A DNA stretch of 64,000 nt from Novosphingobium endophyticum (GTDB taxonomy: Bacteria > Pseudomonadota > Alphaproteobacteria > Sphingomonadales > Sphingomonadaceae): contig NZ_BMHK01000013.1 in the NCBI RefSeq assembly GCF_014640675.1, forward strand, positions 1-64,000. Reading direction: 5' to 3'. A program made the translations under genes and the position numbers. Shown here piece by piece: positions 53,284 through 61,054 of this stretch. The notes under the pieces were generated by a model. It was not told the DNA's origin. It was given only the letters and a program-made list of their open reading frames with translations, and searched no databases. Within the stretch, counting starts at the first letter, position 1; each line of letters begins with the position of its first letter.

Positions 53284-54233
53284 CCATCGCTTTCACCGGA
53301 CAGGTTGCCATCGTCACGGGCGCGGGCGGCGGCATGGGGCGCGCTTATGCCCTCGAACTCACCCGCCGGGGCGCCTGCATCGTCGTCAACGATTACGGCG
53401 GCGGGGTATTGGGGGAGCGGGACGGCAGCGGCGGTCCCGCCGCGAAGGTCGTGGCGGAGATCGCCACGATAGGCGGCAAGGCTGTCGGCAACAGCCTCGC
53501 GGTCGGATCGGCCGCCAATGCCCGCGCCATCGTTCAGGCGGCGCTGGACGCCTTCGGCCGCGTCGACATCCTCGTCAACAATGCCGGCACGGGCATTGCC
53601 GGTCCCTTCACCGCACATGAGGACGAGGCGGTAGAGCGCCATTATGCCACCAACCTCATCGGCGGCCATCACCTGATGCGCGCGGCATGGCCGCACATGG
53701 CGGCGCAACATTATGGCCGGGTGCTCAATGTCAGCTCGAACGGCGCGATCGGCGTTGGCGGCAATGCCCCTTATGGAGCGGCCAAGGCGGGTATACTGGG
53801 CCTGACGCTGGATGCCGCGATCGAGGGCAGGCCGCTCGGCATCCTCGTAAATGCGGTCATGCCGACCGCCTACTCCCGGCTGATCGAGCAGATACCCGAT
53901 CCGGCGACCGTGGCGTGGTTCCGCGACAATCTGAAGCCGCAGCAGGTCGCCGCCGCCATGGCCTGGTTCCTCAGCCGCGACTGCACCGAAAGCGGGCGCA
54001 TCCTGCTGACGGGCGGCGGGAGGCTGTCGAGCCTCGTCCTGGCCGAGACGGGGGAAATCTTCGAACCGGCCATCGACGCCGAGATGGTGGCCGCGCGCGT
54101 CGCGGAAGCGCTGGATGAAACCATCCTGACCCCTGTCCACACACAAGCGGAAGCAGGCGCGCGCTATTTCCGTCACCTGCCCTGGGTTGCCGCCGACCGG
54201 CCCGATTTCGGTCCGGATGTGGCGCGCGGCTGA
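53280..54233 (+). CDS. SDR oxidoreductase, long MFE-2-like type
   Basis: A 317-aa SDR: VTGAGGGMGRAYALELTRRG, IVVNDYGGGVLGERDG, NNAGTG, VSSNGA and Tyr-Gly-Ala-Ala-Lys, with a C-terminal extension of about 70 residues. Same subgroup as 15367, 23120 and 26094. ATG 53280 is overlapped by the previous TGA. It ends 3 bp from the convergent 75-aa protein gene. Confidence 0.92.
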   Translation: MTIAFTGQVAIVTGAGGGMGRAYALELTRRGACIVVNDYGGGVLGERDGSGGPAAKVVAEIATIGGKAVGNSLAVGSAANARAIVQAALDAFGRVDILVNNAGTGIAGPFTAHEDEAVERHYATNLIGGHHLMRAAWPHMAAQHYGRVLNVSSNGAIGVGGNAPYGAAKAGILGLTLDAAIEGRPLGILVNAVMPTAYSRLIEQIPDPATVAWFRDNLKPQQVAAAMAWFLSRDCTESGRILLTGGGRLSSLVLAETGEIFEPAIDAEMVAARVAEALDETILTPVHTQAEAGARYFRHLPWVAADRPDFGPDVARG

Positions 54234-54236
54234 GGA

Positions 54237-54464
54237 TCAGTCCTCGTCGCCCTCGTCGACATCGTTCGCATGGATGTTTTCCAGTGGGCGGATGTCCGTG
54301 GCGAGAGCCATGATACGTGCGCTCTCGGCGGCGCTCACGGGACGGCCGGTCGGCACGGGCGCGGGCGACATGGCCGGGTCATGATGGACATTCTCGTCCG
54401 GCCGCATGTCCGTCGCCACGGACATGATTTTCCGGCTTTCCTCTAAGCTGATATCGTCAGCCAT
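54237..54464 (-). CDS. 75-aa protein of two repeated motifs, unknown function
   Basis: Residues 7-27 and 45-65 are two copies of one motif, period 38, with 12 of 21 positions identical: Glu-Ser ... Ile-Met ... Ala-Thr-Asp-x-Arg-Pro-x-Glu-Asn-x-His. A Pro/Ala-rich linker joins them and the end is acidic (DVDEGDED). There is no Cys, Trp, signal peptide or membrane segment. AGAGGAA about 10 nt before ATG 54464 makes translation likely. It lies downstream of the SDR at 54651 on the same strand and could be co-transcribed with it. No family recognised; a small binding or regulatory protein is possible. Confidence 0.75.
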   Translation of the reverse strand: MADDISLEESRKIMSVATDMRPDENVHHDPAMSPAPVPTGRPVSAAESARIMALATDIRPLENIHANDVDEGDED

Positions 54465-54650
54465 TGCGGTTCCTCTTCTCAGCGTCCGTGAAGGACGTCC
54501 TTCCGGCGCGATTCCTGGTGCAGAAGACTAGGCCCGTTCAAGGGTTCTGACCAGATCCCGACGGCGGCTGTGGAGCGCGATATAAGCGCAGCGCCGATGT
54601 TGCTCGCCAAACATGTAGAAGTGTTGGCCAGCGGCGCCTGGGCAGGAAAA

Positions 54651-55469
54651 TCAGGGTTCGGAAACAAAGGCGTGACCGACCAGCGGGCCAATCCCCTCCA
54701 CGCCTCCATCGACCGCGAGATGGACGCCATTGATGAAGCGCGCCTCGTCGCTGGCGAGGAACAGCACGGCCTGCGCTATGTCCCACGCATCCCCTTCCAG
54801 ATTGAGCGGCCCGACCTTGCGGCGGGCTTCACGCATGTCGGCGGGCAGCTTGCTCATCGCATGGGGGGTCATGACATGACCGGGCGCGACGGTGTTGACC
54901 CGAATGCCCTGCCGCCCATGCAACACGCCGATCTCCCGCGACAGCTGGGCCATCGCCGCCTTGGACGGGCCATAGGCAACGGCGCCCATGGCCCGCATTC
55001 CCGCCAGCGAGGAGATATTGACGATGGCGCCGCCACCACGCCGAGCCATTTCCGGCACCGCGTATTTGCTCATCAGCATCACGCTGGTGAGGTTGACGGC
55101 CAATGTCCGGTTCCACAATTCCATGGTGACGGTTTCGAGCGTCGTCGGCACCGATATGCCGACATTGTTGACGAGGATGTCGATGCGGCCGAAGCGATCG
55201 GTCGCCGCCCGCACCAGCGCCATGCAGTCATCGGGCTGGCTCACGTCGCCCGCCAGCGCCACGGCCTCCCCACCGTCCGCCACGATCTGGGTGGCGCTCG
55301 CTTCCGCTCTGGCGAGGTCGAGGTCGCCGCAGACCAGCTTCGCGCCCTCCCGCGCCAGCAGCCAGGCGATGGCCCGGCCGATACCGATCTCGCCCTCTTC
55401 CGCTCCGGCCCCGGTGACGATGGCGACTTTTCCGGTCAGGCGGCCGAGATAGCGCGTAGGTTCGGGCAC
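54651..55469 (-). CDS. SDR family oxidoreductase
   Basis: A 272-aa SDR: VTGAGAEEGEIGIGRAIAWL with an inserted loop in the glycine motif, NNVG, NISSLAG and Tyr-Gly-Pro-Ser-Lys, then VDGGVEGIG near the end. It starts with GTG 55469, AGGAG 8 nt upstream. Divergent from the AraC-type regulator at 55675 (205 bp), a likely control relationship. Confidence 0.92.
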   Translation of the reverse strand: MPEPTRYLGRLTGKVAIVTGAGAEEGEIGIGRAIAWLLAREGAKLVCGDLDLARAEASATQIVADGGEAVALAGDVSQPDDCMALVRAATDRFGRIDILVNNVGISVPTTLETVTMELWNRTLAVNLTSVMLMSKYAVPEMARRGGGAIVNISSLAGMRAMGAVAYGPSKAAMAQLSREIGVLHGRQGIRVNTVAPGHVMTPHAMSKLPADMREARRKVGPLNLEGDAWDIAQAVLFLASDEARFINGVHLAVDGGVEGIGPLVGHAFVSEP

Positions 55470-55674
55470 GATTGGGGCTCCTGTTCTATTGGGGATAACG
55501 GGACGCTACACACGAACGCACCGAATGAGGGGAAAGGGTTGGCCGCGTCCTCCGTCATGCCTCGCTCCCCGCCGGTCGCCGATCGCGGATTATGCCGGTG
55601 AATATCCGAAGAGGATATGGCCGTTGACAGGCTGATTTTCTGCAATTAGCGGCTATTTTCAACCGGATTTCCCG

Positions 55675-56721
55675 ATGGCCGATTTCGCCCTCCTTGCGCT
55701 CGACGGCGCTTATCGCAGCAGTGTCGGCGCGCTGACCGACAGCTATCTGCTCGCGCGCGACCGGATAGAGCATGTCTTTGCCGGCGTGGACCACGTTCGC
55801 ATGGAAACGGGGCTGCGGCTCTATTCGGCCGACGGCGGGTCCGTCGCGCTCAGCGACGGCTCCACGCTGAAGGTGGACGGCGCCCCGGACAGCGATGCCG
55901 AGCACGCGTTCATATGGATTCCCGCCTTCCGCGCCGGCGGGCCGGAAGCACTGGAGGCCCGGCTTGCCCATAGTCATGACATTCTCGCCTGGCTGCGCGA
56001 TCAGGCGCGGCGCGGCGCGATCATCGGCGCCAGCGGATCGGCTTCGATGCTGCTGATGGCGGCGGGGCTGACCGGCGGCATGGCAGTGCCCGTGGCGCGG
56101 GCGCTGCAACCACTGACCCGCGCTTTCTTCCCGCGCCAGCGTTTCGAAGAGCGGCTGGGCATCGCCGACAGCGGCTCGCTGCTCATTGCCAACGGCATCG
56201 CCAACGACCTTTCGCTGATCGTCCGGGTCGTCGAGCGGACGCTGTCGCCCGACATCGCGCGCTGGCTGACGTCCATCATCGGGCTGGACAGCCAGAATGA
56301 GGACCTGCTCGCGCCAGATCCCATGGTCGCACGCGCGCAATTGTGGATCGAACAACGCTTCACCGGCTTGATGAGCCTGGCGGAGCTTGCGGACGGGCTG
56401 TCGACCAGCCCCGCGACGCTCAACCGCCGGTTCCGAAAGGCGCTGGGCCTCTCGCCCAAGGCTTATGTCCAGCAACTGCGCCTCCAGGCGGCGATCCGTA
56501 TGCTGGAGAAGTCGAGCCGGTCGATCGACCGCGTCGCGGAACTGGTCGGCTATTCGGACAGCCGCCTGTTTCGCGCGATGTTCCGCCAGCGGACCGGCAT
56601 GACGGCGACGCAATGGCGCGCTCGCGCACGCGCCCGAAAGGCGGCGGCCGAGCGCGGCAAGCGGGGCGCCTCTATTCGTTGCGACCAGCCGCATGGTGGG
56701 CCGCGATCCACGCAAAGATGA
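55675..56721 (+). CDS. GlxA-like AraC family transcriptional regulator
   Basis: A 348-aa regulator with an N-terminal DJ-1/PfpI-like domain (about 1-190; the segment IIGASGSASMLLMAAGL replaces the usual nucleophile elbow) and a C-terminal double helix-turn-helix of AraC type: MSLAELADGLSTSPATLNRR and IDRVAELVGYSDSRLFRAMF. ATG 55675. Its last 50 bp overlap the convergent KstD-like gene. Candidate regulator of the SDR at 54651 and/or the operon ending at 56672. Confidence 0.92.
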   Translation: MADFALLALDGAYRSSVGALTDSYLLARDRIEHVFAGVDHVRMETGLRLYSADGGSVALSDGSTLKVDGAPDSDAEHAFIWIPAFRAGGPEALEARLAHSHDILAWLRDQARRGAIIGASGSASMLLMAAGLTGGMAVPVARALQPLTRAFFPRQRFEERLGIADSGSLLIANGIANDLSLIVRVVERTLSPDIARWLTSIIGLDSQNEDLLAPDPMVARAQLWIEQRFTGLMSLAELADGLSTSPATLNRRFRKALGLSPKAYVQQLRLQAAIRMLEKSSRSIDRVAELVGYSDSRLFRAMFRQRTGMTATQWRARARARKAAAERGKRGASIRCDQPHGGPRSTQR

Positions 56722-58324
56722 ACGAGGCGCCGATGCTGGCACCTGCCGCCGGATAGCAGCGGCCCATGACCGAAGCGGTGGAATTGCCGGTCGCGTAAAG
56801 GCCGGGGATGACAGACCCGTCCGCCTTCAGCACACGGGCATATTCATCCGTCAGGACCCCCCCGGAGGTGCCGACATCGCCCGGCACCATCTCCATAACA
56901 TGGAAGGGCGGCTTTTCGATCTTGCCCAGATTGGGATTGGGCTTGACCGTCGGGTCCCCGAACCAGTTGTCATAGCCGCGCCCGCCCCGGTTGAAATCGA
57001 GATCCTTCCCGGTCTCGCAATAACGGTTGAATTTCTCGACCTCCGCCTTCAGGCCAACAGCGTCGATGCCCGCCTTCTCCGCCAGCTCCTCCAGGGTGTC
57101 GGCGCTCTTCATCATGCCGCTGTCGATCCATGACCGGGGCGTCTTGCCGGGCTCGTAATAGCCCCAGGCGTAACGTTTGCGGTGGCGGCTATCGAGGATG
57201 ACATAGGCCGGCACATCATTTTTATAGAGCCGCTGGCCGTTTTCCATATAGGAGCCGCTCTCGTTCAGGATGCGCTTGCCGTGCCGGTTGACGATGATGC
57301 AGTGCGGCTTCGAAATATCGGTATTGTGCATGTTGGCGGGACCGCCCTCCGGCACCATCGTGCCGGGCACCCACCAGGCCTGGTCCATCAGGTCGAGCGC
57401 GGCGCCGTGCCGCTCCGCGATCTGGATCATCTCGCCGGTGTCGCCGGGATTGGCGTTGGTCCATTCGGTCGAGCTGGGCTGTGGGCCGTACTTCTTGCGC
57501 ATCTCGGCGTTGTGAGAAAAGCCGCCCGCGTTGATCAGCACGCCGTCCCGCGCGCCGATGCGCAGGCGCTTGCCCTTGTAATCGGCGATCGCGCCGACGA
57601 TCCGGCCATCGTCCTCGATCAGCTCGACGATGCCATGCTCGGTCCTCATGTCGATGCCTGCCTTGTCCGCCAGCATCAGCATCCGGCCCTGCAAGGCGCC
57701 GCCGAAACTGAGCAAGGGCTTGCCCCGCTTCTTGACCAGCCACATGCGGAAGAGGAGCTTCGCGCCCTCCCACATGCCCCTGGGCGTCCGCGTCGCGAGC
57801 CCGATGATGCCGGCCCTGTCGGTCGGCAGCGGCATGACCATCGGTCCCAAGCGCAGCTTGTCGAACAGGGGGCCCATGTCGCGCGCGTCCAGCATCGGCG
57901 CGCCGATGGAACGGCTGCGCGTGCACCCGCCGGGCCGGTCGTCATAATAGTCCGCCCAACCCTCGGTATGCAGCCATTTCATGCCATGCTCTTCGAGCCA
58001 TTTGAGCATGATCGGCCCGTTGCGCAGATAGGCTTCCTTGCGCTCCGGAGATGCGGCGGGGCCAGCGTCATTGCCAACGGTGGCATCCATATAGGTGCGG
58101 CCCGCCTCATGGCTGTCCTTGATCCCCGCACGCGCCAGCAGATGGTTGTTGGGCACCCACAGTACACCGCCAGACATCGCCGTCGATCCGCCGAACTTGT
58201 CGGTCTTTTCCAGGATCAGCGGCTTTTTGCCGACGGAATCGAGATATAGGGCAGCCGCCATGGATCCGCCGCCCGAGCCGACGATGACGAAGTCGGCCAC
58301 CTCGTCGAATGCGGTCTCGTCCAT
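56672..58324 (-). CDS. FAD-dependent oxidoreductase, 3-ketosteroid delta-1-dehydrogenase-like
   Basis: A 550-aa flavoprotein of the KstD/fumarate-reductase family. FVIVGSGGGSMAAALYLDS (12-30) binds FAD, EKTDKFGGSTAMSGG follows, and the C-terminus has GDVGTSGGVLTDEYARVL and NSTASVMGRCYPAAGASIG. Tyr524 and Gly528 match the Tyr-Pro-Gly-Pro-Gly keto-binding pair of KstD. It should introduce a double bond next to a ring ketone; the exact ring system is inferred. ATG 58324 abuts the stop of the Rieske gene. Last gene of the ACAD-Rieske-KstD operon. Confidence 0.92.
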   Translation of the reverse strand: MDETAFDEVADFVIVGSGGGSMAAALYLDSVGKKPLILEKTDKFGGSTAMSGGVLWVPNNHLLARAGIKDSHEAGRTYMDATVGNDAGPAASPERKEAYLRNGPIMLKWLEEHGMKWLHTEGWADYYDDRPGGCTRSRSIGAPMLDARDMGPLFDKLRLGPMVMPLPTDRAGIIGLATRTPRGMWEGAKLLFRMWLVKKRGKPLLSFGGALQGRMLMLADKAGIDMRTEHGIVELIEDDGRIVGAIADYKGKRLRIGARDGVLINAGGFSHNAEMRKKYGPQPSSTEWTNANPGDTGEMIQIAERHGAALDLMDQAWWVPGTMVPEGGPANMHNTDISKPHCIIVNRHGKRILNESGSYMENGQRLYKNDVPAYVILDSRHRKRYAWGYYEPGKTPRSWIDSGMMKSADTLEELAEKAGIDAVGLKAEVEKFNRYCETGKDLDFNRGGRGYDNWFGDPTVKPNPNLGKIEKPPFHVMEMVPGDVGTSGGVLTDEYARVLKADGSVIPGLYATGNSTASVMGRCYPAAGASIGASFIFAWIAAHHAAGRNE

Positions 58325-59650
58325 TCAGGCGCCCTCTCGCATATACTCGTGATAAGCGCGGTGGAAATTGCTGATCTCCACCTCCTGCAGCGGGCTCGGC
58401 CGGACATGCGTCATGACGCAGGACTTCATGCCCTTCTGGACCTCCTCCATATTCTGGAAATCCTGTGAGAGAATGAGGCCCCAGTCCACCGTGCGCCAGT
58501 CTTCGCCGACATCGACCTCGACATTGGCCGGCTCGGCGCCCGGAGCGAAGCGCTCGAGAGCGTTGATTTCAAAGATGCAGCTGTCGGGATTATCGCCATT
58601 GGGCCGCGCACGGTAGAAGAGCACATTGGTCGGCTGCTGGAGGAAGACCAGGTTGGGGAAGATGTTCCAGTCGGTTCCGGCAGCCATGAGCTGCTCGCCG
58701 GTAATGTCTGGGAAGGGGCGGCCATTCTTCGCTGCTTCTTCCTGGTGGAACTGGGCGAAGGCGATATAGACTTCCAAGGGCGTCGCCGTCTCGGGCAGTT
58801 CCATCAGCCGCTTGCCGGCGGCCAACATCTCCTCGGTCGACGTTGCCTTCAGCGTTTCCCATATCTCCTTGTTGAACATATAGAGACCATGCCGGATATC
58901 GCCGCCCTGGTTGCCCAGGCGCGGGCTTGGCAGGCCGAAGAGCGCCGTTGGCGCATAGCCGAACATCGCATGTTTGCCGTACGCCCGAGAATACGTGTAA
59001 TCGTCCATGTAGGGCAGGAGCTGCCGGTGCGTCGTCTGCACATGATAGCCCTCCATGAAGGCTTCCTGCGCCACTTTCCAGTTGCACTGCATGACGATCC
59101 GCTTGCGCCAGACATAGCGCATGTGCTGGATTTCGAACGGATCGAGAATGGTTTGCGCCTCGCCCAGAAAGCGTTCGAGGCTCTCGCTGTCGGGGTCCAT
59201 GTTGATGAACACCCAGCCGCCCCAGAGCCCGACCTTGACGGGGTACAGGCTGACCTCGGCCTCGGGCAGCAAATCACCCCAATCCTTGTGGTCCACGATA
59301 TGGGCGGGCTTGCCATCCAAATCGAATTGCCAGCCATGATATTTGCAATGGAACCTGCCCATCCGGCCGCAGCCGGCGGTCAGGCGGCGACCGCGGTGCG
59401 GACAGACATTGTGATAGGCAGCGACCGTGCCATCCTGCTTGCGCACTACGGTGATGGACTCGTCAGCGATGTCATAGGTATAAAAATCGCCCGGCTGCGG
59501 GATTTCCTCTTCGCGGCAGGCCATTTGCCAGATGCGCGGCCAGAGGCGTTCCTTTTCGAGCCGAACATATTCAGGCGAGATATAGGCATCAATGGGAACC
59601 CTGTCCGGAGTCACGGCCCCTACCGCCGCTACATTGCTGATCTCGTTCAT
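58325..59650 (-). CDS. Rieske non-haem iron oxygenase, alpha subunit
   Basis: A 441-aa ring-hydroxylating oxygenase. The Rieske centre is Cys83-Pro-His85 (CPHRGRRL) and Cys102-Lys-Tyr-His105 (CKYHGWQFD); the mononuclear iron site is in NWKVAQEAFMEGYHVQTTH, with His203 and His208. No beta subunit, ferredoxin or reductase gene adjoins it, so it is probably a homotrimeric alpha-only enzyme relying on a distant electron chain. Between the acyl-CoA dehydrogenase (30 bp upstream) and the KstD-like gene. Confidence 0.93.
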   Translation of the reverse strand: MNEISNVAAVGAVTPDRVPIDAYISPEYVRLEKERLWPRIWQMACREEEIPQPGDFYTYDIADESITVVRKQDGTVAAYHNVCPHRGRRLTAGCGRMGRFHCKYHGWQFDLDGKPAHIVDHKDWGDLLPEAEVSLYPVKVGLWGGWVFINMDPDSESLERFLGEAQTILDPFEIQHMRYVWRKRIVMQCNWKVAQEAFMEGYHVQTTHRQLLPYMDDYTYSRAYGKHAMFGYAPTALFGLPSPRLGNQGGDIRHGLYMFNKEIWETLKATSTEEMLAAGKRLMELPETATPLEVYIAFAQFHQEEAAKNGRPFPDITGEQLMAAGTDWNIFPNLVFLQQPTNVLFYRARPNGDNPDSCIFEINALERFAPGAEPANVEVDVGEDWRTVDWGLILSQDFQNMEEVQKGMKSCVMTHVRPSPLQEVEISNFHRAYHEYMREGA

Positions 59651-59680
59651 CGCTCTTTCCTCTCCCGATCGCCCCGCCGC

Positions 59681-60835
59681 TCAGCTTTTTGCCGGACCCT
59701 GCGGAAAGCGCATGTCGAACACGCCCTCCGCGATCCGGTTCAGCAGCACCTCGATGGCACCGCCGGCGATCATCCATCCGCGTGTGCGGCGCAGGCAATA
59801 TTCCACCAGACTGTCCTGGCTATAGCCGGTGCCGCCCATGATCTGCATCGCCTCGTTGGCGCACTCGAAACCGGCGCGGTTGCAGGCGACCTTGGCGATC
59901 GCCGTCTCCTCCGGCGAGGGCAGGCCCGCATCGGCATTGGTCGCCGCGCGGTACAGCAGGAGCTGCGCGGCATCGAGCTTCAGCTTCATCTCCGCGAACT
60001 TCCACTGGAGGCCCTGGAAATCGCACAAGTGGCGGCCGAACTGCTTGCGGGTCTTGGCATGTTCGACCGCGGCATTGAAGGCGTAGCGGCCCAGCGCCAG
60101 GCTGCGCGAGGTATTGCCGATGCGCTCCACATTGAAGCCGGACATCTGCTTCTTGAAGCCGCCGGGGCCGAGCAGCACCTTGTCCTTGGGCACATAGACA
60201 TTGTCGAAGAACAGCGGGTTCCATTCCTCGCCCGACAGGAAACGCACTGGCTTGCCGAAGGTGAAGCCTTCCTGGCCCCGTTCGATCAGGACGGAACCGA
60301 TATTGCCGGTGCCGGGGCCGTAGCGGACATAGACGAGGAACACCGTGGCATGAGTGCCGTGCGTCGTGAAGATCTTCTGGCCGGTGATGCGATAGCCGTC
60401 GCCATCCTCCACCGCGGTCGTCGTCAGCTCCGTGACGGCGGAGCCCGCATTGGGCTCCGTCATGGCGACCGAAATCAGGCCCTCGCCGCGCAGCAGGGGC
60501 GCCAGGTACTGTTCCTGCTGCGCGTCGCTGGCGAATTGCGCGAAGGTTCGGATCGCGCCGAAATTACCGGCCTGCACCACATCGGCGGAGCGCGGGCAGA
60601 TCGAGGCGATCGTCTCGATCGCGATCACCGCGTCCATCAGCGATCCGCCGATCCCGCCCTTGTCCTCCGGCACGGTGATGCCGATCAGGCCCTGCTCGGC
60701 CATCAGCTTGGCCACGTCCCACGGGTAATCGTCGCTGTGCGCTCGTTCCAGCGCACCGCCCGCGAGGTGGCGCTGCGCGAAAGCGGCCACGGAATCGCGG
60801 AACATTGCCTGTTCTTCGTTCAGATCGAACTGCAT
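59681..60835 (-). CDS. Acyl-CoA dehydrogenase family protein lacking the catalytic Glu
   Basis: A 384-aa acyl-CoA dehydrogenase: ISVAMTEPNAGSAVTELTT and FLSGEEWNPLFFDNVYVPKD in the middle domain, ALGRYAFNAAVEHAKTRKQF and QIMGGTGYSQDS in the C-terminal domain. The usual Ile-Tyr-Glu-Gly-Thr segment with the catalytic base reads Ile-Ala-Gly358-Gly-Ala (codon at 59762-59764), so the base is elsewhere or absent. Related steroid-pathway heteromeric ACADs also have subunits without the Glu, but no partner ACAD is in the window. First gene of its operon; ATG 60835. Confidence 0.92.
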   Translation of the reverse strand: MQFDLNEEQAMFRDSVAAFAQRHLAGGALERAHSDDYPWDVAKLMAEQGLIGITVPEDKGGIGGSLMDAVIAIETIASICPRSADVVQAGNFGAIRTFAQFASDAQQEQYLAPLLRGEGLISVAMTEPNAGSAVTELTTTAVEDGDGYRITGQKIFTTHGTHATVFLVYVRYGPGTGNIGSVLIERGQEGFTFGKPVRFLSGEEWNPLFFDNVYVPKDKVLLGPGGFKKQMSGFNVERIGNTSRSLALGRYAFNAAVEHAKTRKQFGRHLCDFQGLQWKFAEMKLKLDAAQLLLYRAATNADAGLPSPEETAIAKVACNRAGFECANEAMQIMGGTGYSQDSLVEYCLRRTRGWMIAGGAIEVLLNRIAEGVFDMRFPQGPAKS

Positions 60836-61054
60836 CTAATCGTTTCCCCAATCAAGCATCACGCTGCGCGCATCTTCACAGTGAAGGCCTAATCTCCGGC
60901 GGGCGCGATGCGAAGGGGCGGGGCGATATCCTTCACATTCGCGATGCTTGGGGATCGGTGACCCCATTTCTTGACAGTCGGGGCATCGGATTGCTTGTGA
61001 CAGACAGTGCCAACCGCTGCCTCGGATACGAGTGAAGGGCCCCCCAATCCTGCC

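Noticed and set aside
55624..55629. TTGACA as a -35 box before the AraC-type gene
   Set aside because: No acceptable -10 hexamer occurs 16-18 bp downstream; sphingomonad promoters are also poorly predicted by this consensus.
60974..60979. TTGACA as a -35 box before the FadJ-type gene
   Set aside because: The hexamer 17 bp later does not resemble a -10 box, so no promoter is called.
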